Source: Malus domestica
Lineage: Eukaryota; Streptophyta; Magnoliopsida; Rosales; Rosaceae
Length of the DNA: 64,000 bases
Direction: 5' to 3'
Assembly: GCF_042453785.1 (NCBI RefSeq)
Contig: NC_091677.1
Span: 22,011,501-22,075,500 of the forward strand
Position numbers and translations under genes: made by a program. Under the pieces are notes generated by a model. That model was not told the DNA's origin and searched no databases. It was given only the letters and a program-made list of their open reading frames with translations. Positions 22,985-34,733 of this stretch are shown piece by piece. How positions within the stretch are numbered: the stretch's first letter is position 1; each line of letters begins with the position of its first letter.

Positions 22985-23181
22985 GGGTCCGTTTGGTAAT
23001 CATTTTATTTTCAGTTTTTAGGTTTTGTTATTAGAGATAGAAAGTAACTAAAGGATGAATGAATTAAGGATGAGAAGGGGGTGTGGTACCATCACTCTTC
23101 ACGTCTTTATCCATTCATCATTTTCCTCTTTATTTACAACAAAAAGTGAAACTAAAAACAAAAAGGTTATCAAAAGAGGCC
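22985..23181. mobile_element. Tourist-like MITE (197 bp)
   Basis: Left end GGGTCCGTTTGGTAATC; right end, as reverse complement, GGCCTCTTTTGATAACC. The flanking direct repeat is TAA (22982-22984, 23182-23184). It is too short to code. Confidence 0.65.
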
Positions 23182-24557
23182 TAAAAGTTACAGATACATC
23201 ATATGTTGAAAAAGACACTGAAATTAAAGGCTAATTTCGTTTATGTCAACAAATATTTTTGACATTAAGCATCCCAAAATATTAGTTTTCATTTATTTAT
23301 TTTATTTCATATAATGTTACTTCTTTTTTGACATCGATAATTGCCAATATTTTTACCGATGATATATAAGACTCCTGCAAGTTCATGGTTTCAGCCCTAC
23401 ATGCTCCAAAGCGTGGAATATTTGTCTTGGAGGATGGAAGTGTAATGATCTCAAAGGGTTAGGCTTATGCAGGCCTAGCTAGATTCGTCAATCTGTAAAC
23501 CCGCCAATTTCTTGCACTATGATTGATTGCCACTGATGAGCTAAATCTAACAAAACCAGACATATATATGATATATCGATCGATTTTAGAGGTGAAGCGA
23601 ACTGAACCAGACAAACAACAATACCATATAAGATCGTATGACAACGAAAAATTATTTTCTTGTACAAGTTATGTATTTTACCACGTAATATAGAGTTTTA
23701 ACTATACATAACTCACCTGGAAGTCTGAAAATGTTTGCCTAAAACCCAAGTAATCATTTTTTTTTGGTTCCCCTTGTTCGTTTATAAATTTGAAGCTACC
23801 AACAAAGGTTGTATAGTAATAGTAGTAGCACACGTAGTAACTGAGAGTCTGAGAGAGTAATTAGCATTTAACCAAACCACTAATCAAGTTTAAACCATGC
23901 ATTAAGGAAAGAGGGGCATATGACAAGCACACACGTGCTACCATGTTAGGGTTTAGACATGGTAAGCATAATGCACGTGTGAGGAAGCACCTTAGGAAAT
24001 TGGCCTCATCATGAATAGTTTCCTGCCACGTGGTTGACCAGACCCTCTTGCATACGATAGATTTTTTAGTCTGCTCAAAATATGAGATAGTATACTACGT
24101 GTTACTATATAAATGGTAAATACTTGTGTTAAAAAATTAATGATATGTAATGTACTATTCGTATGTTTCGGACATAATAAAAAATTTCTTCCTACATACA
24201 TGCAAAGAAGTTCATTGTTTTAGATTTCTAAAAAAACCAATCAAAGATGGTGATGTATGGTAGAGGTAGACACACCAAGCCATTATTGTACTTGTTTTGT
24301 ACGCTGAACTGGATTCCATGGATAATTTTTTCATAAATTTATTGTATATTTTCTAAGTTGATTATCTGACCCAAAAAAAAGTGCAAGTAACTAACATTAA
24401 AATGTTGTCAAATAAGTTTTACAAAGAAAAGGAATATAATCCAAATTTTTCCATTTGTAACTTGTTTAATTATCTTTTTCTCTTTTTCTTTCTCATTTTA
24501 TAATATTGTACAAATTGATGGTTGTCCTCTTTATCTTAAAAGTCATCTTACAACAAG
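23182..24557. other. AT-rich intergenic DNA, no gene seen
   Basis: Only scattered short frames and simple A/T runs; no recognised repeat. Confidence 0.45.
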
Positions 24558-24682
24558 TGGTCCTCTACCACAGTGGTGGAGAAAGTGTTGCCCTTGCACC
24601 ACGGTGTAGGTTCGAACCCTGTCGGTTCCATAATCTAACATCTAATCTAACAAATCTAATGTTTAACAAAAAAGAAAGTCTT
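24558..24682 (+). mobile_element. tRNA-derived SINE
   Basis: An A-box-like CTACCACAGTGGTGGAG is followed at the right distance by a B box, GGTTCGAACCCTGTCGG. The tail is TTAACAAAAAAG. It is not a functional tRNA gene: no cloverleaf stem set or CCA-side acceptor is visible. The family differs from the SINEs at 4070 and 25523. Confidence 0.6.
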
Positions 24683-25522
24683 CCTACAAAGGATCATTAT
24701 TATATGTGAAAATTAACAAAATTGACCATCGTTGAGTCATTTATGTGATAATATAGTATTTAAAATGAAACAATGAAAACATTATGTAAATCTATTTATT
24801 TGATAGAGTTGAATAATTAAATAATGTTTCTACTCAGTTAATTATTTGCGTAAATGGTCTCCGATCAATAAATATTGGACTAGAAGATAGATAACCAATC
24901 TGGTAATTACATTTAATCCGTTTAAACGATTGAAAATAAGATTTTAACTTGAGTATAGAGAATGGATCACATTGTTGTATTAAACTTAACTAAACTCTTA
25001 TATTCCGAGAAATAGATCATTGTGTTCATCAAACTATATTATGTAATGGAACCAGAATAAGAAAATGTAGGTTGACCCAAAAAAATCAACAAGGTAGAAG
25101 AAAAATTGGCAAAAAAAAAAAAAAAACAAAAAAAGTGGAAGAAGGGAACATCCAAGCGGGAGGTGGCAAGGCGACTAGCCAACTTTGATTACTGTTATAC
25201 TAGCATATGACTATACACTTTGTTTATATGAAGGTTTTTTGTTTTTATTTTTAAAATAGAAAGAAAGGGAGAGAGAGAAGGTTGGGGGGGGGGGGGAGAG
25301 TCGGAGTGGGAGGTTTCTGGATTATTTTTGTTATTTTTTTTAATATTAAATATATCTTAAAATCAACGGTAGGTGAGGTTTCAATAAAAAATGGTTAAAT
25401 TTAAATCTGTAAATTTATATTATTGACCATAATATTTTTGTGTGATAAAAAACTAAATAGTATTTTCATTATCTTTTGGTTGACAAAGCGAGTTCTATTG
25501 GTAGTTTACATTATTGGGTGAA
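24683..25522. other. AT-rich intergenic DNA with a poly-G run
   Basis: A run of about 14 G lies near 25284-25297, with A runs near 25110. No gene. Confidence 0.45.
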
Positions 25523-25675
25523 TTTTTTTTTTTGAACAAACGATATATCTACACTAAGGGGATGAGAGATTAGGCTAAATCTCACAATGAGCTAATAGTA
25601 ATGTAGTTTAAATTTTACATTTGTTAAAAATCGAACCTAAAATATTTATACTGAAGTACTAAGTGGCATATTATG
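25523..25675 (-). mobile_element. tRNA-derived SINE, second copy
   Basis: T run at 25523-25533, then GAACAAACGATATATCTACACTAAGG and a B-box complement near AAAATCGAACCTAA. This is the same order as the copy at 4070-4225. Confidence 0.6.
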
Positions 25676-26859
25676 GGATAATTGATTAAAAAATAATGAA
25701 GTAATTAGCATACACAAAGAAAAATAAAAAAATTGAAGTACAATTTTCAAACCCTGTAGGCTGAGAAATTTTTAGTTGTGACAGGAAGACGGATAATACA
25801 TCACGTGTTTTTATGCAAGTGGTAGAAAATTTTAATTTTTAAGTTGTTAATCTTTTAACATACATAATCCACTATTTATATAAAAACACATAGTGTACCA
25901 CCTAGTATGACAGCCACATTGAAAAATCACTCTGGTAGGCTATAGCCTATAGAATCGATCTGTTTGCATGTTTTGTCGCTGTGATAACGCCAATAGTGTC
26001 CAAGTTTGCAGCCGGATTCCTCTGCTCCTAATAATTTTTTGCCCTTTGGGAATTGTGCTTTTACTTTAATTAAGTTTTCTTCCCCCTCATTTTTCCACCA
26101 TTTAAACTTGGAATTAACTCTACTTTCTACTGCTATTTGCCCTATCATGTTGTTTATATTCCCCACCCACGTTTAAGCACGATGCTTACAGCTCACTTAA
26201 TCAAACAACGGTCTTGATCACTTCCACGTGGCCAGTTAGGGCAGGGTTTTCACTTTTATTGATTTTATCCTAATTGCTTCTTCCCTCATAATCCTAATGC
26301 TATTGACTTATTGTTAACTTATGGCTAAACTCCCCTAATTAGATCAACAAATTCATATTTCACGACCAAAAGACAAAGATGAAACCAAACATTATTTTAC
26401 ATGAAATTTAAAATTTCAATAGTACCCAACAAATGTGTTTATAATTTTGATATTAATTTCAAAGTGAAAAGTTAAAAAAGAGTTTATGAGGAAATGACCT
26501 GATAAAACAATGGACTATACCTTCACTTTGGCTCGTAGAAAAAGAGTGCAATACCATTTCTATATGTAAAAAGTGTTTTAGTATCTGAATTGTGTCATTT
26601 TATAGTACTTCCTACATAATTGACTAAGTATTTATTGAACCGAAAACATAGTAAAAGTAACATAATTTAGAAACTTCTCCCAATATTCTCTCACTACCTT
26701 CCTAGATTTGAGAATTCAAATATAAGGAAAAAAGCTTTGCCAAATTCTAAGCAAATATGCCCCAATTCCCATGAGCTTACCTTCCATATGCTATCACAGT
26801 CTATAAGAAAATTAATCATTCATCGTTCAATCTTAATTATCAGTAAAAGAGAAAGGCTC
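25676..26859. other. Intergenic DNA upstream of the LINE
   Basis: No convincing gene. A minus-strand frame at 25927-26166 has no family features I recognise. Confidence 0.4.
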
Positions 26860-27123
26860 TTTAGGTTTCTCGCGAACCCTAGGAGGGCGATTGGCGATTA
26901 TCGAAAATTTTAGGGTTTCGCTCTTTCACAATGAGGAGGCAGGCATAGGGGATGTACGACTCTTGGATAATTCATGGTGTGGGGGGAATTCTTACACTTC
27001 TCTGTTCGGTGTTTAAGGCTTTGCACACGAAGTTGGCTCTGGGTCACAAACAATTTGATGTCAATGGAGGACATTGTGTCGAAGTTTGCAGGCTAGTTTG
27101 CTATTACGGAGGAAGAACAGAAG

Positions 27124-28342
27124 GTGATTGTGATTGATAAAAAGAAGGCTTCATCCTTGAAGTCGTCAAAAGTGTTTCTTGTGGGAAGGGTACTTTCCTC
27201 TAAACTGGTGAACAAGGAGAGCATTAAGAGACAAATGAGGAATCTCTGGCGCCCTAAAGCGAATATAGTTGTGACTGATTTAGAGGAAGATCGATTTGCC
27301 TTTGTATTCAATTCCATGCAGGAGCGTACCACCATTCTGAGAGGAAGATCTTGGTTATATAATAAGCAGTATCTACTCGTACTTGGCAATGCAGATAATC
27401 TGGCATATCCTGCTAGGGTTTCGCTGTAATCTCAAGAGTTTTGGGTTCGGTTTAAGGGTTTGCCTCTCTGTTATATGACTCGCCCAATGGGTAAGTTCTT
27501 GGGGAACCTGCTGGGAGAGTATGTTACAGACCAAGGTCACAAGGATGAGCAATTTGGTAGTATTCTTAGAGTCAAGGTGTGACTGGATGTGAGGAAGTTA
27601 TTGCGATGGTACGTTTCTGTACAATTGGAGGGCACGACTATGAATATTGATGCTCGTTGTGAAAAACTGTCATTAACTTGCTTTCTTTAAGGAATGATGG
27701 ATCATGTTGAGGATCAATGCGAGTGATATGATGATAAACGAGTGGACGATATGGCTAAACCATATGGTAGATGGTTCCAAGATGATGTGTTAGAGAAAGA
27801 TTACAGACGACCTGCAGGTAAAAGGTTTGGGCTCGATTGTAGCACCACTGTCGAAGGAATTAGATGACCCTATGGATGAGCAAGCGGAGGAACCCATTTT
27901 GTGTGGGGAGAATGACCACATACCTGATCTTAATGAAGTTTTTAATGATAACGGTAGGTTAGCTGATACTATGGCATTGCTACCATATATGTTGAGGGAA
28001 CATACTTGGACCCAACATGAGAATACATCACTTATTACTAAGGGCAACGTGACACTTGTATTGCAACCATTGCTTTTGTTTGGGACAAAAATTACACCAA
28101 GAGTGGGGGATGATGTGTTAGCTTATGAAGTGAACGAGGCTTTTACAGGGAATTTAGCACTTTCTTTGTCAGGAGATGATTATAGAGAGATGACTAGAAG
28201 GGATGGCAGTTTTTTACAGAATAATTCTTCTCTTTCTCTAGGGTCTGATCCTTTCAACTTGGCACCGTTCATCTTTGGGCCTGGTGCTGAAGAGGGTCAT
28301 TGCCCTCCAGGAAATGTGTTTCGTAGAAAGAAAATTAGTTAG
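27124..28342 (+). pseudogene. LINE ORF1 remnant (DUF4283-type)
   Basis: 27124-27429 reads a DUF4283 domain, found in plant L1 ORF1 RNA-binding proteins: LVGRVLSSKLVNKESIKRQM, then W..KANIVVTDLEEDRFAFVF and RSWLYNKQYLLVLG. The reading continues in other frames past a stop at 27427 to 28342. No intact zinc knuckle is visible. Confidence 0.65.
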
Positions 28343-28429
28343 TCAAAACCAGAACAATTTATCCCCCCGAAGCTTGGGAATAGAGGTCTACGTGAGAAAG
28401 ATGGGGTGTGGAATTTCCCTACAACAAAG

Positions 28430-29104
28430 AAACATGCTATTTCGATATCGATGAGTTCTATAGTGGCGACAGCTAACAGAGATTAGCCCCGCCAAGCCTA
28501 ATGAGTTGCATCAGCTAGAATTGTTGGAGGCTTGGGTACATTCGGGCAATTCAAACGCTTAAGAGGCTTGTTATTTTTAAAGATTCATTGGTGATTTTTC
28601 TGTGCAAAACTAAAAGCTCGAAGGAGCATATGGAGAGATTAAAATCATAGATGAAGTTTGATTTTGCGTTTACAATACCAAGTTCGGGACGTTCGAGGGG
28701 TTTATGTGCCATATGGAGAATGGAAGCCAATCTTTCATTAAGATCTTATTCCTCTAATCATATTGATTTAGAGGTTAGAGGGATAGGAGATATGAATCAC
28801 TGGAGAGTTACTTTCTTTTATGGTTTTCTAGCTGAGGCGGAAATACATTAATCATGGAGTTTGCTTCAACGTTTGCGGGATAATTCAAACTTGTTGTGGT
28901 GTTGCATGAGGGATTTTAATGAGGTTTTGCAGGCCGAGGAGCAGGAAGATGGTGATTTACGAAGTGAACGACAAATAGACGGTTTTCGAAATGCGCTCAC
29001 ATGTTGCCAACTACAAGATTTGGGGTTTGTAGGTAATAAGTTCACTTGGGTTACGACTAGGAGTGGTGGAATTAAAGTTTGTTTGGATAGAGTCTTAGCA
29101 ACGT
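28430..29104 (+). pseudogene. LINE endonuclease domain remnant
   Basis: Pieces of an APE-type endonuclease: RSRGLCAIW and HWRVTFFYGF (28651-28850), then RDFNEVLQAEEQEDGD, GFVGNKFTWV and CLDRVLAT (28861-29104). The usual GDFNE reads RDFNE, and stops at 28849 and 29104 break the frame. Confidence 0.7.
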
Positions 29105-29741
29105 AAAGTTGGATTTATTTGTTTCCACATTTCAATGTCACCCATTTAAAGCCTACCTCGTTAGATCATATAACAATTTTGTTGGACTGGATTCAAAAGA
29201 GAAGTTAAATTTAAAAGGACCTTTCGATATAAGGAAGAGTGGTTTGTTAAGGATGGATGTGGGGCTGCAATACAACAAGGGTGGGCGTCGGATTTTCAGG
29301 CCTCACCTATGTTCAAAGTCATGGAGAAGATTAAGGCAACATGAATCCAGTTGACTAACTGGGCAAAAACCATGGAATGTTCAATTCCTGGGGAAATTTC
29401 AGAAACGGAAGACAAGTTGAACTCTTTATTTGGACAACCTTTTGCCGAGACAACTATTGCCCAAATGCATGAGTTATTTACCTAGCTGCATTCGTTACTT
29501 GCACAAGAAGAAGTTTTTGGCATCAGAGGTCTAAGAAAAATTGGCTATGGCTTGGTGATCAAAATACGAAGTTCTTTCACCAGAAAGCAAATCGACGACA
29601 AAGGAGAAACGAATTGCATGGGTTATTTGATGAGGCCGAGAATTGACATGAGGATAAAATGGGTATGGAGGCTATTATTATGGAGTATTTCACAAAACTA
29701 TTTGACTTCAGGGTGCGACAGATCCGTGGAAATTTTAAGGG

Positions 29742-30600
29742 TTGTGGCTCCTAAGGTATGATCATAAAATAACCAAGGCTCCAGGACTTGACAATATGTC
29801 ACCTGGTTTCTATCAGAAACATTGGGAGTTTGTGGGACAAGATGTTTGTGATAGGGTTAGGTTTATCTTTTCATTTGTGCATATGCTTCGGAAAATTAAC
29901 TATACACATGTTACTTTAATTCCTAAGAAACTTGATCATACCTTAATGACTCAACTTTGGCTGATTAGTCATTTACAAGATATTTTTTTTTTCCAAAGTT
30001 CTTACTAATAAGATAAAGGTCATCTTGCTGGATATTGTATCATCCTCTCAAAGTGCATTTATTCATTGACGGTTAATTTCAGATAATTGTTTGGTAGCTT
30101 CGGAGATTGCACACTATCTGCATAGAAAGAACAATGGGTGGAATGGGGTAATGGCATTGAAGTTGGATATAAGTAAGGCTTATGTTCATATTGAATGAAG
30201 TTTTCTGGAGCAAATGATGATGAGGTTGGGATTTGCAGAGGAATGAATAAACTGGATAATGATGTGTGTTACTACAGTTTCTTATTCGTTCAAACTAAAT
30301 GGGGAGCCTGTGGGTCTTGTACAACCTAAACGTGGAATTCGTCAGGGAGACCCATTGTCACCGTTCTTGCTTGTTCTGTGTGCCGAGGGTTTATTTGCAC
30401 TGTTTAATATGTGGGAAGCACAAGGCCGAATTCAAGGTGTCCAGGAGTGTGTACAGTTGAAAGAGCTGCTAAAAACTTACGAACGGGTGTTTGGGCAAGC
30501 TGTTAACCTTTCAAAAAGTAGTGTGGCCTTTAGTAGAAATTTAATGGACATGGATGCACGAGTTTTGTCTAATTGTCTTGGGATGGAATGAGTGGAGTAT
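29742..30600 (+). pseudogene. LINE reverse transcriptase, fingers/palm remnant
   Basis: APGLDNMSPGFYQKHW (from about 29780) and the hallmark RGIRQGDPLSPFLLVLCAEGL (about 30327-30390) identify a non-LTR RT. The sequence then jumps from IQGVQECVQ to LKELLKTYE, so the expected catalytic FADD segment between them is deleted. The enzyme is dead independently of the nested LTR. Confidence 0.8.
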
Positions 30601-30660
30601 CATGACCGGTATCTCGGCATACTAGTGTTTGTTGGACAATCTAAGAAAGCTACGTTTGCA

Positions 30661-30696
30661 TATATATATGTATGTATGTATGTATATATATATATA
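30661..30696 (+). repeat. (TA)n/(TATG)n microsatellite
   Basis: Alternating TA and TATG units lie immediately left of the nested solo LTR, inside the LINE. Confidence 0.85.
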
Positions 30697-30703
30697 GGAC
30701 TGT

Positions 30704-32330
30704 TGATGCGAAAATTAACTTAACACACAAATTTAACCCTCTTTTGACAATTGCAGTACAAGTATAAGTAGGGATCGTTCTGGACCGAGGATTAGGTGGG
30801 CTTGCTAATAACCTCTAAACTGACTCAAATACATAAAACTAAACTTAAAAACACTTAACAAGACTCACAATACTCAAAGCAAACTTAAAATACTCAAAAC
30901 AGCTTAAAACAACCAAATAAACTTAAACTAGACACTAGGAATGACTTTGGATGACATCATTCGACAACCCAAAACATTCTTCAAAAGTTCCCTACATGAC
31001 ATCATAATAGAGATACAATAAAAGATCATTACGTTTAATGAAAATCATAAGCATTGACAAAGCACTTGCAACTATGACATAATGTCGCTTATGCTAGGAA
31101 TTGAACTTAACGCGATCATTTATAAGCGACCTTCACTACTTGTGAATATAAGTTTGTAACGATTATGTGAAACTTCCTTATATTCTAGCAACGGATTTAT
31201 GCATGCCAATTAAGTGTCGACCTTTAATTAACAAATACAAATAAGTTATCAATCAAATAGTAAAGCCAATTGCATTCACGATTCAAGAGTTCATAACTGG
31301 AATTTATCAAATTATATTGCACACATAATCATGGCTTTGAAATCACCCCTAGCCAAGAGGGATTTAGCCACTCATAATTACAACAAAATGAAAGGAAATG
31401 AATTTAAACATTAGAAACAAAAGAAAGAAAACACCTAAACGCTCTAACGATTCAAGTTGGACAGCAAGCACGTCCAAGCACTTTCCTTCCCTTCCTTTGC
31501 TACGGCATAAGGTGTTGGTGAGTGTTTGAAGGTTTGTTTGTATGGAGGAATGGGTGTGAAGATGAATGGATGTGTTTGGATGAAGGTTGTGTTGAAATGG
31601 TGGTGAATGCTCTAACAAAAACTCAACTCAATTTATGTTACACACACTTCCTTTTATAGAGGAAGTGCATGGCAATGGAGGGGAACATGGATTGGTGTAG
31701 CAATTGAGTGCAATGATGCATGAAATCTGAAATGATGGAGGGAACAAGGAATACTGTAGCAATTGAGTTCTGAAATAATGAAGGGGACAAGGGTGATGAT
31801 GCACGGCATGGGTGAAAATTGGAGTGATTTATGGTAGAAAATAAGAAATGGATGGCTCCCTTGCACGGCAAGGAAGAGAAATGGTGAAGGATGATATGGC
31901 TTGGACTTTTAAGGCAGATTTAGGACTTGTAGAATATGTAATGAAATGTCCCAAAGTATTTAGAAACCCTTTGTGTGACTGAATCTTTGGTAATTTAGAT
32001 TAGAAAAGGTAAAGACAAGATAAGGCAAGTTTGACTAATCTTTCCTCTTTCTTGATGGTTTCCTTGTCTTCCTTGGTCCTCTATTTATTTTCTTCCTCTC
32101 CTTGGCACATTCCTAGCTTCTTTAGATCTTTAATTTCGTCCAACCACTTTGCTCCATGCATGTGCTATCCATTCCAAGCCCAAAACTGCTCCAAAATGCA
32201 CCTTATTGCATACTTTGTCCTTAGAACCTGAAATTGCACGAAAATGAGTTTAAACACTAAAACAACTAAGGAATAACAATATAAATGCATGAGAACAAGC
32301 TAACTCAGTTGCATAAGTATGCTCTTATCA
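30704..32330 (-). mobile_element. Solo LTR (1627 bp) inside the LINE
   Basis: It starts TGATGCGAAAATTAAC and ends GCTCTTATCA; the minus-strand reading opens TGATAAGAGCATAC. A perfect target duplication ACTGT flanks it (30699-30703, 32331-32335). It is homologous to 14396-15793. Removing it and one ACTGT copy rejoins the LINE frame around LWKKLNGW..SLLSSVGKE. Confidence 0.85.
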
Positions 32331-32335
32331 ACTGT

Positions 32336-33465
32336 CTATGGAAGAAGTTGAATGGCTGACGTGGTTCTTTGTTGAGCAGTGTTGGCAAAGAAATTTTGAC
32401 AAAAATTGTAGCTCAAGCATTTCCATTGTACATGATGCAGACGTTTTTGTTGCCTAAGTCTTTTTGTGAAGAGTTGAACCAAATGGTGGCACAATTTTGG
32501 TGGGGAATGGAAGCAAGCAAGCGTCGAATACACTGGATTAAATGGAAAACGCTGTGTAAACTAAAAAGTGAGGGTGGCTTGGGATTTAAGGACTTATATG
32601 CTTTTAACCTTGCGTTGCTTGCTAAGTAAGGGTGGAGAGTAATACAACACCCGCAGTCTCTTATTGCTCAAATATTCAAAGCTTGGTACTACCTTACAAC
32701 ATATTTTCTGCAAGCTTCAGTTAGACCAAACTTGTCTTATTGTTGGAGTAGTGTGGCGGGATCCAGAATAATTATTCAGAGAGGTGGTAGGTGGAGGGTT
32801 GGAGATGGCCTATGAATACAAATTTGGGGGGACAGTTGGTTGCCAAGGGAGAATTTTTATAAAGTTATTAGCCCCATACCGATGAGGTGTATCCTTCTCT
32901 TACTGTGAGATCGTAAGTGGTGAATCATGATGGAGTTTGGTGGAATACGGATTTAATCCATAGTTGGTTTTTGGAGGATGAAGCACACTTGATTTTGAGT
33001 ATTCAATTAAATTTGTTCAATCTGGATGATACTATGATTTGAACTAAAGAACCCAAGGGCCTGTTTGCAACTAAGAGTGCTTACTTTGCGGCAAGAACGT
33101 GTCATGGTATTGGTGGGGATGAGCTCATGGGATTTGTGATAAATGAGGAGACCAAGTTTTTATGGAAAGCTTTGTGGCAAGCTATGGTGCCGGGGAAAGT
33201 TAAGATTTATGTATGGCGTTCTGGATGCTTTGCCATCTAAGGTGAATTTGACAAAAAAGATGAGTTCTTATGGAGGATGTTTGTGGGTTATGTGATAAAG
33301 AAGCAGAGACAATTAAAAGCAGAGACAATTAAACATGCCTTATTACATTGCTTTAGATCAACTGTTATTTAGTTTGTGAGGATGGCCTATGTGGTTGGTT
33401 GGCATATATGGCGCAAGCGTTATCTAAGGACAATGTGATTGGTTGGTATACTCTGGCTGGTTCCT
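32336..33465 (+). pseudogene. LINE RT thumb and zf-RVT remnant
   Basis: SSVGKEILTKIVAQAFPLYMM, FWWGMEASKRRIHWIKWKTLC and GGLGFKDLYAFNLALLAK (32369-32626) are the typical C-terminal RT part. TKSAYFAARTCHG and KALWQAMVPGKVKIYVWR (about 33070-33220) are the zf-RVT domain. Several frameshifts are present. Confidence 0.75.
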
Positions 33466-34090
33466 AGCGACCCACTTCCTCTGGGCCTCACCTGTGGCGC
33501 CAAGCTCTCCAGGCCCAAGCGAATCGACTTCATACAGCGGCCTCACACTTGCTGACTTCTCAGACTACTGATGTGAATCTCCTTCTCGCGATTCTCCAAG
33601 CTGTGAATCTCCTTTTCCAAGCTCCCTTCTGCTTCTTCTTCCTCTGGGTCGTCTCAATCTTGACCTCTCTAGCTTGTTGCAGAGTGGAGTTGACAGAAAA
33701 CGTAAAGCCGAAGTCGACGAAGAGGATGAGACGATACCAAGCTTGGAGCTTCAGTCATTGGGTCTGGTTCAGTGGGCAAAAAGCTGCAGTTTTTTTGTAC
33801 GAATGCTACGCTTTTCTTTGAGAAGCTGAATGACAACCCATTAACATATGGGATTTGTAGAAGGTCCACACTGATCTTCCTGAAGCTTTTTTTTTCTCTT
33901 CCTTATTCTTCAAGGGATTCGAGTAAAAGTTTTGAACTTTCAAATGGGTTTTCTGAAATCTGAAATGGGTTTTGCTTAAAATTGAAGAGAAATGATTGGA
34001 GTGAGAGTGAGAAATGTGGTGGGTTTATAGTTAAGAAAGTAGAGAGAGAGTGAGAGATGAGATGGCTCCGTGGAGATGATGTTCGTCTGT

Positions 34091-34552
34091 TTAAAAATCC
34101 CTCGTCTGAGCAACTATCTCATTGCCTTTGTAGATGGTGCAAGATTTTTGGAAAGGAAAACCCTTCACTTTGAAATCACAGGCTGGATCTGCTGAGTTTT
34201 CACCAACAAGAAACACTTCCAACTCAGTTCTGGTAAGCTTATTTTTCGTTCTCTTCACTCTAAATTTCAAGTCTTTCTCCTCACTATCTCCCCCTTTGTA
34301 TCCTTCCAAGCTTTCATGATCTTTACGGTGCAAAGAAAATAGAGGATTTCCGGAGGCGTCAAGCAGCACGCGCTTGTGAGAAGAAATCTTGGGAGATTGA
34401 TGGGTGACTTTGTAAACGGTGTCGCCGGAGGAATCGAGGAAACCCAATTCGCCATGTGGAAGGCCGAGATATTTCTTGGAGACAAAGAGATCGACCGGGA
34501 TTTGTGAGCTCGTGGGATGAACAAGGGCTGAAGCTGGAACGATGTCAGCCAT
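34091..34552 (-). pseudogene. Truncated LURP-one-related (LOR/DUF567) gene captured by an LTR element
   Basis: 153 codons from the ATG at 34550-34552. The LOR fold (tubby-like) is clear: VDLFVSKKYLGLP, GDTVYKV, HKRVLLDASGNPLFSLH, DLKFRVKRTK, TELEVFLVG, CDFKVKGFPFQKSCTIYKGNEIVAQ. Family members are about 190-220 residues and continue with a final part of about 45 residues, including a conserved YPNVDYAF-like stretch and a hydrophobic C-terminal helix. Here the frame runs TRDF and stops, so that end is lost. Plant LOR proteins include LURP1, needed for basal defence against oomycetes; most have unknown biochemistry. The ATG is about 180 bp inside the LTR boundary, on the same strand as the LTR promoter. 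An uninterrupted frame with no intron would fit capture from spliced RNA, if the parent gene has introns here. Confidence 0.8.
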
Positions 34553-34709
34553 TTTACAGAAGCAATGGATTCATTTGAATTCAATTGAGTTTTTGGGAAT
34601 TCTGGAAACTGGGTTCAGTTGATTTATTTGGTGTTTGGTTCTTGGGTTTCTGCAGATTCATGGTGGTGAGATGAAAAAAAATGAAAGAGAACCGACATGA
34701 TTTCTTGTG

Positions 34710-34731
34710 TCGATTCCCACAAACGGCGCCA
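34710..34731 (-). other. Primer-binding site, tRNA-Asp-like
   Basis: On the minus strand, two bases after the LTR end, the sequence reads TGGCGCCGTTTGTGGGAATC. The first ten bases equal the complement of the 3' end of plant tRNA-Asp(GTC), and a further downstream ATCGA also fits. This sets the orientation of the element as minus. Confidence 0.7.
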
Positions 34732-34733
34732 AA

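Larger units (their letters stand above)
33470..34733 (-). mobile_element. Internal region of an LTR element carrying host sequence
   Basis: This non-LINE sequence fills the gap between LINE zf-RVT and RNase H. On the minus strand it starts with a primer-binding site beside the LTR at 34734-35077 and carries a truncated LOR gene. Beyond the LOR stop are a GA-rich block with TATAAACC near 34020 and less AT-rich DNA (33470-33800) that looks like other host fragments I cannot identify. No second LTR is visible at the left junction, so the element is truncated or rearranged there. Confidence 0.6.

Noticed and set aside
24558-24640. Functional tRNA gene
   Set aside because: A and B boxes are present, but acceptor, D and anticodon stems do not fold and an A-rich tail follows; a SINE explains it.
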